Below are positions 18,799-26,767 of a DNA stretch of 64,000 nt, in pieces. Every line of letters begins with the position of its first letter. The stretch's first letter is position 1. The position numbers and the translations under genes are program-made. The notes under the pieces were generated by a model. It did no database searches, was not told where the DNA came from, and saw only the letters and a list, made by a program, of their open reading frames with translations. The DNA is from Paenisporosarcina indica (GTDB lineage Bacteria > Bacillota > Bacilli > Bacillales_A > Planococcaceae), in assembly GCF_001939075.1 (NCBI RefSeq), contig NZ_MPTA01000001.1, positions 868,001 to 932,000 on the forward strand, given 5' to 3'.

Positions 18799-18858
18799 AA
18801 CTAACTTGCTGCGTTAGTTCAATAAGAAAAAAAGCTTGAAGTAAAGCACCCGTTAGTT
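18799..18858. repeat. Minimal (60 bp) attC-like double site
   Basis: AACTAAC-ttgct-GCGTTAGTTCAA-taagaaaaaaagc-TTGAAGTAAAGC-accc-GTTAGTT. Outer boxes pair 7/7 and inner boxes 10/12 with unpaired spacers, giving one long hairpin. This is the clearest exemplar of the family. It stands between the TagO-like gene and the plus-strand gene 19067. Confidence 0.85.
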
Positions 18859-19066
18859 GAAGTACATTATTTCAGAAAGATTTTTTATAATTGGAAAGGT
18901 AGTCCCTCTTCAAGAATCTTCACTCCAACTATTCCAAACCAGCCTAATTATCTTAAAAGTATGTTTTGTTTAATGTCATTAATATTAATAGTTTAAATAA
19001 ATTAAATTTTTAGATAAAATGGAATGTAAAGGAAATAGGTCAATATAGTAAAGGGAGATAAAATTT

Positions 19067-20071
19067 ATGAATATAGCCAAAAAAGTTTTAATTTCATATT
19101 GTATACTTCTATTAATTTTGATTTTATCAGCCTGTAAGCAAACTGAACAATCCCACGAGAATATAAACATGGAAAATGAACATCAAGAACAACAAAATAT
19201 AACCCATTCTTTTAAAAACCTCAATACAGGGCAAGAATTTAATATAATTCATGCTTATATGCTATATGAGAACTATTTTGAAACTGTAAAGGATAATCCA
19301 GATGAATCACCCCATAAATTGTATCAACAAGAAATTATAGAACCTATATATGATGCATGTTTTAAAGATACGGAACATTTAGAAATTAATTTGTTTCAAT
19401 GGACACCGGAAGAAAGTGATTATAATAGTATCAAGAATCAAGTTGAATCCATAGATAAAGATCATATAAATAAGTTATTCGAGGAATCCCTTGTTAAATC
19501 CTCCGACATACTTTCATCCGATAAAAAAACAAATGTATGTGTGTTTCCTAAAAATGAAAGATTTCCATCTGACATGATGACAGCCGGGTCAGGGAAAATC
19601 TTAGTCTTTCTTAATGATTTCGATAACTATTATAGTTTGAGTGAGCTTGATAATAATTATAAATCAGGTATTTCTCATGAATATCATCATAGCGTTTGGA
19701 TCGAAAAACATTATACAGATGTTTATTATCCAACACTATTAGATTATTTAATAATGGAAGGGCAAGCCGTGATGTTTGAAACCTCAGTGTATCCCGATAT
19801 AAATAGTACTGCTTATGTGATTGACGAAAACTTCAACAAAGAATATTGGAGCAGGATTGAACCAAATCTTGAGGGTTCTGTTACTGATCAGATTTATGAA
19901 ATACTGATAGGTGGGACTAATGGTTTTCCCAATTATTATGGCTATAGTGAAGGCTACAAGATGATTAGATCTTACTTAAACTTGCATCCCGATATGACAG
20001 TAGAAGAATGGACTTCCAAAAGTCCGAAAGAAATATTTGAAGAAGGGAATTACATGGCTAACTACGAGTAG
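19067..20071 (+). CDS. DUF2268-like Zn-protease lipoprotein
   Basis: 334 residues with a lipobox (LLILILSACK, Cys23). The core ISHEYHHSVW (residues ~203-212) followed about 23 residues later by DYLIMEGQAVMFE is the HExxH-plus-Glu pattern of predicted DUF2268/YjaZ-type zinc proteases. Expected to act outside the membrane. AAAGGGAG precedes the ATG. It is one of only a few plus-strand genes among the minus-strand units and has its own terminator. Confidence 0.75.
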   Translation: MNIAKKVLISYCILLLILILSACKQTEQSHENINMENEHQEQQNITHSFKNLNTGQEFNIIHAYMLYENYFETVKDNPDESPHKLYQQEIIEPIYDACFKDTEHLEINLFQWTPEESDYNSIKNQVESIDKDHINKLFEESLVKSSDILSSDKKTNVCVFPKNERFPSDMMTAGSGKILVFLNDFDNYYSLSELDNNYKSGISHEYHHSVWIEKHYTDVYYPTLLDYLIMEGQAVMFETSVYPDINSTAYVIDENFNKEYWSRIEPNLEGSVTDQIYEILIGGTNGFPNYYGYSEGYKMIRSYLNLHPDMTVEEWTSKSPKEIFEEGNYMANYE

Positions 20072-20105
20072 ATTTCTTTATCAATGGTCTACAAAACTTT
20101 ATGTG

Positions 20106-20137
20106 TCCTTTTCCACATGCTAGAAAAGGATTTTTTA
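20106..20137 (+). terminator. Rho-independent terminator
   Basis: CCTTTTC-cacatgcta-GAAAAGG followed by ATTTTTTATTT, after the DUF2268-like gene. Confidence 0.85.
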
Positions 20138-20160
20138 TTTATCCATGAAACACTTCTTTC

Positions 20161-20239
20161 ACTAAACTGCCACGTTAATTCAATAAGATAAAGGTACCCT
20201 TACAGGCAGCCACTTGTTTAACTAAAGCACCCGTTAGTT
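20161..20239. repeat. attC-like palindromic repeat
   Basis: ACTAAACTGCCACGTTAATTC, centre TACCCTTACAGGCAGCCACT, right end AACTAAAGCACCCGTTAGTT, 15 bp from the fosB stop. Same central subtype as 20711-20790. Confidence 0.8.
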
Positions 20240-20254
20240 CAATAAAGAAATCCT

Positions 20255-20677
20255 CTAATCGACAAATTCCATATGTGCTTTTTCTTGTTTATAATAATCT
20301 ATTCTATCTTGTAAAGTGCCTGTATGAAATTCAAATTTATGACCATCTGGGTCAGTAAAATAAATAGATTTCTTATCTCTTTCATCTCTTGGACGACCTG
20401 ACAAAATGTTTACATTCAATTCTCTTAGTTTCTTGTACATTTTATCAAATTCGGCTACTTCAATTGAAAAAGCTACATGTGTGTATGATTGGCTTATTTC
20501 ATTACGAGGTATATCCTCTTCTACATTGAGGGCAAGCCACATACCATTTAAATCAAAATAGGCAGTTCTTCTACCTTTTACTAACAATTTAGCTTCAAAT
20601 ACATTTTTGTAAAAATCAATAGAGTTTTCTAAATTAGATACTGAAAATAAAAAATGATTAAGACCTTTTATCGACAC
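20255..20677 (-). CDS. fosB: FosB-type metallothiol transferase (fosfomycin resistance)
   Basis: 140 residues of the vicinal-oxygen-chelate fold. It would open the fosfomycin epoxide by adding bacillithiol or cysteine. Metal ligands are at the expected places: [18 protein letters not shown] and GHKFEFHTG. The C-terminus [19 protein letters not shown] is characteristic of Bacillus FosB. The GTG at 20677 gives MSIKGLNH, matching the family start; GAGGTGG lies just upstream. The gene is a single unit bracketed by two attC-like repeats of the same subtype, as expected of a resistance cassette. Confidence 0.9.
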   Translation of the reverse strand: MSIKGLNHFLFSVSNLENSIDFYKNVFEAKLLVKGRRTAYFDLNGMWLALNVEEDIPRNEISQSYTHVAFSIEVAEFDKMYKKLRELNVNILSGRPRDERDKKSIYFTDPDGHKFEFHTGTLQDRIDYYKQEKAHMEFVD

Positions 20678-20710
20678 CTTTACCACCTCATAAATTAGTT
20701 TCCTTACTTA

Positions 20711-20790
20711 AACTAAACTGCTGTGTTAGTTCAATAATAAAAAGCTACCCTTACAGACAGCCACTTGTTTAACTAAAGCACCCGTTAGTT
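20711..20790. repeat. attC-like palindromic repeat
   Basis: AACTAAACTGCTGTGTTAGTTC, centre TACCCTTACAGACAGCCACT, right end AACTAAAGCACCCGTTAGTT. The other bracket of the fosB unit; nearly the same as 20161-20239. Confidence 0.85.
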
Positions 20791-20854
20791 GAACAGGGAG
20801 ATTTGTTAATCTAATATCGCCTCTTTTATGAGGGTTCCTTAAGAAATTGGCACT

Positions 20855-21118
20855 TTATAAAGGTGTCCAATCTATATCTTTTACGTCATAATTCGTCGGC
20901 TTCCTAACAAAATCTTTTACCCTTTTCTCTTTTGCTCCGAATTCAATAAAGTTTTTCTGTGCTTCCCTTAAAGTCATATCGTTGGCACCCCCCCAGTAAT
21001 CAGGGTCTTTAAATTGTATATAATCATCATGCCAGAAACAAATTTCGCATATGTCGTCTGATCCTGGTGGTTTCTCACATAAAGTTTTGTATCCACAACA
21101 TGGACAAGTGTATTTCAC
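20855..21118 (-). CDS. Cysteine-rich CPCC-domain protein
   Basis: 87 residues starting KYTCPCCGYKTL with a second pair ICEICFW, then DPDYWGGANDMTLREAQKNF, all hallmarks of the CPCC family (two CxxC, probably one zinc). Function unknown; the family occurs widely as orphan genes. A relative is at 47440. GTG start with GGAG upstream. Confidence 0.8.
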   Translation of the reverse strand: MKYTCPCCGYKTLCEKPPGSDDICEICFWHDDYIQFKDPDYWGGANDMTLREAQKNFIEFGAKEKRVKDFVRKPTNYDVKDIDWTPL

Positions 21119-21160
21119 GCTATCACTCCAATAATTCTCTATTTTCTTGTTTCCCTTTTC

Positions 21161-21231
21161 AACTAACCTGCCGCGTTAGTTCAATAAGAAAAAAGGCTTT
21201 ACCCCTTCTTGAAGTAAAGCACCCGTTAGTT
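21161..21231. repeat. attC-like palindromic repeat
   Basis: AACTAACCTGCCGCGTTAGTTC, centre GGCTTTACCCCTTCTTGAAG, right end TAAAGCACCCGTTAGTT. Inner boxes GCGTTAGTTCAATAAG and CTTCTTGAAGTAAAGC pair in 13 of 16 positions. Confidence 0.9.
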
Positions 21232-21264
21232 GAAGAAGCTTTGATTTAAAATAACCTCTTTCTG

Positions 21265-21686
21265 TTATTCAACATACCAAGCATTTTCGGTAAATTCATT
21301 CCATTCTAAAGTAAAACTGATTGCAATAATTTTAATACTACTAAATTGATGTGTTCTCCCATCAGTTCCAATCATTTCAAAAATCATATAAATTCCTAAT
21401 GGTTTTTGGTTAAACTGCAAGAATTCCATTTCTTCTAAGCCGGTAATTAGAACTTGCATTTCCATCCCTTCATCAAAGTGAATAACTGCATTACTATCCG
21501 TTACTCCATTGAAAGTTAGTCTACATTTATCAGTTGATTTTGCTACACCATAGGGATTAAGAGGATGTTCAGAGGAAACATAAACAAATTCGAAATCAAT
21601 AATGACCGTGTCTTTTCAACTACGCAATCGTGAAAATCCAGGTAGTTAAAAAATTTGTTCGTGGTTTTATATTTCCAAGTCTTCAT
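21265..21686 (-). pseudogene. Broken cassette gene, duplicate copy A (16-bp deletion)
   Basis: From the ATG at 21686 the product would begin MKTWKYKTTNKFFNYLDFHD and end FTENAWYVE. Compared with the copy at 49701-50138 it lacks exactly 16 bp next to GTTGAAAAGAC, a repeated string, which shifts the frame after about 26 codons. The intact parent would be 145 residues, cytoplasmic, of unknown family. At the position where copy B has a stop, this copy keeps a sense codon. Confidence 0.8.
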
Positions 21687-21726
21687 TTTATTGAACTCCT
21701 ATAATTTATAGTAAAAGTACTTCTTC

Positions 21727-21790
21727 TACTCCTGCTGTGTTAGTTGAAAAAATCCCTAAAAAACGAACATATATCCTTCTTGGATCAGCG
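21727..21790. repeat. Divergent palindromic repeat (ATCCTTCTTGGAT subtype)
   Basis: CTGCTGTGTTAGTTG at the left and a centre/right part ATATATCCTTCTTGGATCAGC next to the stop of gene 21802. The same sequence flanks the duplicate at 50180-50245. Confidence 0.6.
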
Positions 21791-21801
21791 CACAAATTTA
21801 T

Positions 21802-22257
21802 TTATTCCTCATATAACCAGTCAAAATCATCATGTAGGCTATATTCTTGATTATCTAATAATAGATAATGGTTTGAGCAAACTATGTCCATTTCTTTATA
21901 TTCATTTCCATAATCAATCCCTAAATAAATATGCTTCAAATGTTTATTTCCCTTAGCAATTTCACTTACATTATCAATTACATTTGAACTTTCCAATACT
22001 GCCGAACGATAAAATTCACTCCACTCATCCCACTCAAAACTATATGGAATGTTTGCATGAACAACGTCCTCAAATCTCAAAGTTCCTTTTTTTACACGAT
22101 AGGTAAACCCGCCAGGTCTATCTAAGCGTGATATAGTCTTTAATATTTGAAAAGTAATACTCTTTTCACGATGGTTAATATTTAGTTCTTCAATCACTGA
22201 ATTGTATAATTCTAGGTCATCATTATCTTTATAATCTTCCATCGATTTCATCACCAT
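21802..22257 (-). CDS. Hypothetical protein, first unit next to the recombinase site
   Basis: 151 residues, acidic, without signal or membrane segment. It contains RPGGFTYRVKKGTLRFEDV and ends SLHDDFDWLYEE. No family recognised, though size and composition resemble immunity-type or DUF proteins of mobile arrays. A 5'-truncated duplicate lies at 50253-50510. It is the unit closest to the recombinase 1 simple site, the slot where the newest cassette would sit in an integron. Confidence 0.6.
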   Translation of the reverse strand: MVMKSMEDYKDNDDLELYNSVIEELNINHREKSITFQILKTISRLDRPGGFTYRVKKGTLRFEDVVHANIPYSFEWDEWSEFYRSAVLESSNVIDNVSEIAKGNKHLKHIYLGIDYGNEYKEMDIVCSNHYLLLDNQEYSLHDDFDWLYEE

Positions 22258-22305
22258 TTTCTTATATTTAGTTCTAATTTTTCGAGGAATTTTTATTTCT
22301 AATTG

Positions 22306-22326
22306 AACTAACCTGCCCCGTTAGTC
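22306..22326. other. attI-like single simple site upstream of recombinase 1
   Basis: AACTAAC-ctgcccc-GTTAGT: one pair of inverted boxes, without the second pair found in the double sites. It lies 77 bp before the recombinase start. The sequence between site and start resembles the same stretch at recombinase 2 (both contain TATGTCT, TGGCAATA and a GGGGG ribosome site). Confidence 0.65.
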
Positions 22327-22402
22327 AAAACACACCCTATGTCTATAATTCTATTAAATTGGCAATAATCCTTTTAATATTACTATTTTAGGGGGAATGG
22401 AA

Positions 22403-23243
22403 TTGTTACTTTCAAAAGCATGGGCTTCGTTTGAAGCGGATAAACGAATAGAGGGCTTTTCGCCACAAACGTTGAAGGCCTACCAGTTACAGTCTTTGTT
22501 ACTAATTGGTTACTTTAAGGATGTACAGATGGAATTGTTGGATACAAATCAACTGAAGGAATATCTCGCTATATCCGGCAAGCATTTAAAACCCGCCAGT
22601 CTTGCACATCGTATCCGCTTTATGAAATCAATTTTTCGTTGGTCCCATGAAGAAGGCTACATGAGTAGGAATCCAACTTCTAAAAATTAAAGAACCCAAA
22701 GTAGGTAAGCGGATACCCAAGTATTTAACCGAACGGGAGATTGAACACCTTCGTGAATCCTGTCATTCCCCAATAGAAAAAGCAATTTTCGAATTCATGT
22801 TTTCTACCGGTTGTCGAATTGGAGAAATAGTTTCGTTAGAAAAGAACCATATTAATTGGTCCAATCAATCCGCAATCGTGAGAGGAAAAGGCGATAAGGA
22901 AAGGGAAGATTATTTTAATACACGTTGCGACATATGGCTTAAACGCTATATCGAAAGCCGTAATGACCATAATCCAGCTATCTTTGTGACAGCCAGACAG
23001 CCACACAAAATGAGTGTCGCCCAAATGAGATACATCATCAAGCGGATCTCCAATCGTGCGGAAATTAATAAAGAAATTCATCCACACCAACTTAGACACA
23101 GTTACGCAACTCATTTGATGAATAATGGAGCTCCTATTGAAGTCATACAAAGTCTTATGGGGCATGAGAAGAGCGAAACCACCAAGATCTACGCTCAGCT
23201 GAGCGGAAGGTTAAGGAAGGAGTATTATCAGAAGTACTTTTAA
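22403..23243 (+). pseudogene. Tyrosine recombinase 1, single-base frameshift
   Basis: An N-terminal SAM-like/core-binding domain (KAWASFEADKRIEGFSPQTL...) and a catalytic domain. All catalytic residues are present: Arg in STGCRIGEI, Lys in VRGKGDK, HxxR in HPHQLRHSYATHL, His in LMGHEKSETT and Tyr in KIYAQL. An extra A in the run TCTAAAAATTAAAG (about 22683) ends frame one at 22690; removing it joins the halves into ~279 residues. TTG 22403 is preferred (GGGGG 7 bases upstream, same as recombinase 2). No IntI-type insertion before the HxxR box, so it is Xer-like. It is transcribed away from the adjacent minus-strand gene units. Confidence 0.85.
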
Positions 23244-23252
23244 ATGGAAAAG

Positions 23253-23278
23253 GAGCAACGTCTTATAGGACGTTGCTC
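23253..23278 (+). terminator. Terminator-like hairpin after recombinase 1
   Basis: GAGCAACGTC-ttatag-GACGTTGCTC followed by TCTTTG; perfect 10-bp stem. It occupies the place where the centre of a double site would be, since a right half follows at once. Confidence 0.8.
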
Positions 23279-23283
23279 TCTTT

Positions 23284-23303
23284 GACTAAAGCACCCGTTA
23301 GTT
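23284..23303. repeat. Right half of a palindromic repeat
   Basis: GACTAAAGCACCCGTTAGTT, 13 bp from the stop of the minus-strand gene 23317-23601; the left simple site is not seen. Confidence 0.7.
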
Positions 23304-23316
23304 AAAGAAGAATTGC

Positions 23317-23601
23317 TTAAAATTCAATTTTTTTCTTCGGAGAAATGGTTGGATGAGCTATTAACGCAGCAACTCTCTTTCCTTTTTTAAATCTAATGTG
23401 ATTAAGCCAGTAAACCAGAGCTTCCGCATCGTAGTTAACAATATATCCTGTCTCTTCATCATATTTCCAATACTTATGGTTATTGTTTCTATCGAAAAGC
23501 CATTCAAAAAATTCATCTTGAAGTTGACGAATATTTCTTCCTACTTTAGTAAGACATCGTACATATTGAGTATCAGGTCCTAAAGACACCTCTATAATCA
23601 T
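23317..23601 (-). CDS. Hypothetical protein, cassette-like unit
   Basis: 94 residues, starting MIIEVSLGPDTQYVRCL after AAAGGAG. It ends with a basic tail (KGKRVAALIAHPTISPKKK). No signal, no membrane segment and no recognised family. Flanked by a right half-site at the 3' end and a full repeat upstream. Confidence 0.6.
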   Translation of the reverse strand: MIIEVSLGPDTQYVRCLTKVGRNIRQLQDEFFEWLFDRNNNHKYWKYDEETGYIVNYDAEALVYWLNHIRFKKGKRVAALIAHPTISPKKKIEF

Positions 23602-23654
23602 TATTATGCTCCTTTATGTTTTATTTTCTATTTTATTTTTCATTATTCTTATTC

Positions 23655-23731
23655 AACTAACCTGCCTCGTTAGTTCAATAAGAAAAAGAGATGCTTAAGT
23701 ACCCGAACCAGAACTAAAGCACTCATTGGTT
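23655..23731. repeat. attC-like palindromic repeat
   Basis: AACTAACCTGCCTCGTTAGTTC at the left, AACTAAAGCACTCATTGGTT at the right, 18 bp from the Imm53-like stop. Confidence 0.8.
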
Positions 23732-23748
23732 AAAGAAACACTTCGTTA

Positions 23749-24039
23749 TTAACTATTAACCCATGCTTTAAACACATCTAAAATTTCACTTAAATTTCCG
23801 GGTCCACCATATCCCAAAAACTCACTTTCTTCATTAATTTCACAAAAAATCCAGTCATTTTCATGTCGTTCAATGGTAACTTTATTAAAAATTTCGTCCT
23901 CTAAATCCGTATCTATTAAGTTAATCCTTACACTCCAACCAGGGTTATCAAGAGTTTCAATTCTTATGCCAAAACTATGTTCCCAGTCACCATTACATTC
24001 TTTAAGATACCATTTCTGTAGCCAAATCAATGAATCCAT
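23749..24039 (-). CDS. Imm53-like immunity protein
   Basis: 96 residues with the Imm53 signature: SLIWLQKWYLKECNGDWEHS near the start and the GIRIETLDNPGWSVRINL strand pair. Imm53 proteins accompany polymorphic toxins as immunity factors. No toxin gene is adjacent, so it is an orphan, plausibly protecting against toxins of related strains. AATGGAGG precedes the ATG. Repeats on both sides. Confidence 0.75.
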   Translation of the reverse strand: MDSLIWLQKWYLKECNGDWEHSFGIRIETLDNPGWSVRINLIDTDLEDEIFNKVTIERHENDWIFCEINEESEFLGYGGPGNLSEILDVFKAWVNS

Positions 24040-24095
24040 CTAGATTCCTCCATTTACAAACAGAAATTCGTCTTGGTAATACTCAGTCAAAATTG

Positions 24096-24160
24096 AACTA
24101 GACTACTGTGTTAGTTGAACAAAGACACCCTATTCTTATTGAAGTAAGCACTCGTTAGTT
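24096..24160. repeat. attC-like palindromic repeat
   Basis: AACTAGACTACTGTGTTAGTTG and TTGAAGTAAGCACTCGTTAGTT, 31 bp from the stop of the unit at 24191. Confidence 0.75.
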
Positions 24161-24190
24161 TAATAAGAACTATGTAGATTAGCCAAACGG

Positions 24191-24961
24191 TCACTTTTGC
24201 GCTTGGCTATTCGAATACTCACCATAAAGTAATTTCAAAGCATCAATAATTTTTTCATCTGCTACTTTATCTGTATATCGATTAGGTAAATTCTTTGCAC
24301 CCAAAACGTATAATAATGGATTTTGAGAGAACTCTCCTATTATTCCAATATCAACTACAGCATTATCTAATCCACCAGTCATATGATTTAAGAAATGGGT
24401 TGGTATTCCTTCTACCTCACCTCGTTGCCTAACTAAACCATTAATAATTGGAATCCATAAATCAGGATTATTTATGTATCCTTGAAATATTAAACGCAAG
24501 AGTTCCAACAACTGGCTCAATTCACCATTGTTATCCAGATCCCTTGGGTTTTGAGTAATATTTATATTATTAAAATATGATTTAATTTTTTTATTAATCT
24601 CTTCCCAACCACCACAAAATTGAACGACTCTATTCGCAACGAAACTATCGTGGCAGGCTATCATCACTTCAATGGCTTCTGATAATGCCAAGGTCTCTCT
24701 ATTTTGAAAGTGAGGGTATATATGATTACTATCTTCATCTGGATTAAAACTAATATCTTCGACAATGTCATTCCATTTATAGTGTCTTTCCTCTACTAAC
24801 TTTGCTATACAAAAAGCAATCGCAATTTTAGCGGAAGAAGCAAGGGGCACTAACGATTCTTAATTTAATGACCAAACTATATCCTGTTTTAAATGCGAAT
24901 AAATAATTATTCCTACTTCACCTGTTTCTATTTCCTTTAATTTCTCATTAACTTTCTGCAT
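24191..24961 (-). pseudogene. Class A beta-lactamase-like serine hydrolase, in-frame stop
   Basis: From ATG 24961 (AGAGGAG upstream) the frame is open for 33 codons, meets TAA at 24860-24862, and then stays open in the same frame to the end: 257 codons in all. The second part has the SxxK-type motif in LASSAKIAI, a CHDSFVANRV region near the SxN position and MTGGLDNAVVDIGI at the KTG position. The length and order fit small class A-like serine hydrolases without a signal peptide. One nonsense change explains the lesion; a late start at CCC-CTT could give a partial protein but would lack the first strand. Confidence 0.7.
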
Positions 24962-25005
24962 TATGGAACTCCTCTTATAACTTTTTTATTTTCTCTTTCT
25001 TATTT

Positions 25006-25075
25006 AACTAAACTGACTCGTTAGATCAATAAAAAAGTGCCACCCCAGACTTGAAGTAAATAACCACTTCTGCTG
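25006..25075. repeat. Degenerate attC-like repeat
   Basis: AACTAAACTGACTCGTTAGATC, then TTGAAGTAAATAACCACTTC with the right box lost. Confidence 0.5.
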
Positions 25076-25137
25076 AATAATTTACATATATTAACTTATT
25101 CAACACAATCCCCAAAAACCCTTCTCCAACAAATCTG

Positions 25138-25200
25138 CCCCGTTAGTTAAATAAGTTCAAAAAAAGCGTTAATCCTTCTTTCAACAACCTTACTGGAAAA
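25138..25200. repeat. Palindromic repeat, left site plus diverged centre
   Basis: AACAAATCTGCCCCGTTAGTT followed by AGCGTTAATCCTTCTTTCAAC. No clear right box. Confidence 0.5.
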
Positions 25201-25202
25201 TA

Positions 25203-25244
25203 AAAAACACCCGAAACCTTATGTATCAAGGTGTCCGAGTGTTT
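25203..25244 (-). terminator. Rho-independent terminator
   Basis: Minus strand AACACTCGGACACCTT-gatacat-AAGGTTTCGGGTGTT followed by TTTT, directly at the stop of the GNAT pseudogene. Confidence 0.75.
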
Positions 25245-25695
25245 CAATAAGTACCGACTAACCGCGTTAATTTTAATTGTTCATATAATTTAATAGCTGG
25301 GTTTTCCGCAAAAGCACTAAGACGAATCTCTGAATATCCATCTTGTTTTAACTGATTTATACCTGCTTTCATTAACTGTTTGGATATCCCATTCTCTCTG
25401 ATTTCGTCTATAACAAATAGTTCATAAATAAATCCGTTCTTCTAAAATAAATCCGTTCTTCTTATCGATAAACTCGATAAACTGGTCTTTACTTGCACCT
25501 AAAAGAATCCATCCCATTATTTTCTTGTCCTCTACCGCTATTTAGTAAAAACCACCCTTTTTTAATATTGGACCAATAAGTTGTTCAACTTTTTCATTAG
25601 TAGGTTTTACTTCGCCTAATGTCCTAGCATGTAGCTTTTGGAGAAAGTGAAAAAACCTTTTGAAGTTCCAAATCATCTGGCTTTCTAATATCCAT
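25244..25695 (-). pseudogene. GNAT acetyltransferase with several frameshifts
   Basis: Pieces in different frames read MDIRKPDDLELQKVF, then WILLGASKDQFIEFIDKKNG, then FVIDEIRENGISKQLMKAG (acetyl-CoA-binding region, degenerate R/QxxGxG/A) and finally AIKLYEQLKLTRLVGTY. Together they form one GNAT domain of ~150 residues. A 19-bp tandem copy of AAATAAATCCGTTCTTCT near 25430-25460 adds one lesion. Non-functional. Confidence 0.75.
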
Positions 25696-25730
25696 TATTA
25701 AAATCCCTTCTGGATCAACGCCCAGTTAGT

Positions 25731-26054
25731 TTAAGACTGATTTTTTATTATTTCATCAAAATAATTATTTGGATTAGAGATATCATTATCAATAAAAACC
25801 TTTGTCCAATGCTTGAACATGTCAATATAAGAGTCTTTATCCATGCTTAAATCTCCTAATTGATCAACGTCTCCTTGAACTTGTACATTATCATTTTTCA
25901 AATCAACAATGACTGTCATATATATTTTATCTTTGTATAAGACAGTACAGGTTACTTGCTGTTGAAGTAAATCAACTTGAGGGAATTCGTGTCGTACTCC
26001 TGTGGGCTTAAAAATTGTATATCCAACATCAGATTTCTTTGTACTATTCTCCAT
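25731..26054 (-). CDS. Hypothetical protein, cassette-like unit
   Basis: 107 residues starting MENSTKKSDVGYTIFKPTGV with GAGGTGG as ribosome site. Acidic and soluble with alternating strands and a C-terminal helix; no family recognised. A diverged repeat remnant (CTTCTGGATCAACGCCCAGTTAGTT, split at 25706-25730) adjoins the stop. Confidence 0.55.
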   Translation of the reverse strand: MENSTKKSDVGYTIFKPTGVRHEFPQVDLLQQQVTCTVLYKDKIYMTVIVDLKNDNVQVQGDVDQLGDLSMDKDSYIDMFKHWTKVFIDNDISNPNNYFDEIIKNQS

Positions 26055-26107
26055 TTTCCACCTCGTTAATTTTTAATAGTTTACTTATTCATATTCGTTG
26101 TTTTGTG

Positions 26108-26183
26108 TTAACCTGCCCCTTTTTAGTACAAGAAGTTCAACAAAAAAGAGTGTAAATCCTTTCTGGATCAACACTCTATTAGG
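26108..26183. repeat. Palindromic repeat, GGATCAACAC subtype
   Basis: TAACCTGCCCC at the left; the centre AGAGTGTAAATCC-tttct-GGATCAACACTCT forms a good hairpin and adjoins the GNAT stop at 26191. Confidence 0.6.
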
Positions 26184-26190
26184 TTTGTCG

Positions 26191-26619
26191 CTAAAGTGGT
26201 TTTCTGAATGAATAACACCATTTTCCATACTCTAACTTTTCTTCGTAAAATCGATGAGCATTTATTCGTTGAAGTCCAGATTCCAATGCTACATACTCTG
26301 CTCCTTGCTCTTTTGCCCAACTATGTATATATGATAGTAATTTTTTACCGTATCCAAATGAACGGTATTCTATGTCTGTTACAAAAACATAAATAAAAAT
26401 ATGTCTCTTGTTATAGAAATTCACTCTCCAACTTAAACCCGCAACCGCAACAATTTTTTCATTATTATAAAGAGCAAATAACGTGTAACCGTCTTTTTGC
26501 ATTTCCCCAAGTAACTCCAAATATGTTTCCTCTGTTAAATCGGTCCGAAGTTGATTTATGACTGGAAATGCCTCAATCCATTGTTCATGTGATGTTAATT
26601 CCTGAATGTTTTCGTTCAT
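26191..26619 (-). CDS. GNAT-family N-acetyltransferase
   Basis: 142 residues. Acetyl-CoA-binding motif A is FVTDIEYRSFGYGKKLLSYI (RSFGYG for R/QxxGxG), preceded by the strand AVAGLSWRVNFYNKRHIFIY and followed by YVALESGLQRINAHRFYEEKL, the usual C-terminal part. It transfers an acetyl group from CoA to an unknown amine. It is the unit nearest the recombinase 2 simple site. Confidence 0.8.
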   Translation of the reverse strand: MNENIQELTSHEQWIEAFPVINQLRTDLTEETYLELLGEMQKDGYTLFALYNNEKIVAVAGLSWRVNFYNKRHIFIYVFVTDIEYRSFGYGKKLLSYIHSWAKEQGAEYVALESGLQRINAHRFYEEKLEYGKWCYSFRKPL

Positions 26620-26670
26620 AAGGAACCTCTTTCTATTAAGTAATAGTTAAATTACTGCTAATTGTTCTTC

Positions 26671-26690
26671 AACTAACTTGCTGCGTTAGT
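26671..26690. other. attI-like single simple site upstream of recombinase 2
   Basis: AACTAAC-ttgctgc-GTTAGT, isolated, 78 bp before the recombinase 2 start, the same spacing as at recombinase 1 (77 bp). Confidence 0.65.
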
Positions 26691-26767
26691 AAATTATCAA
26701 TATGTCTTAATTTCGATAGGAATGGCAATATTTCCTCTAATGATACTTTTACTAAGGGGGGACAAAA

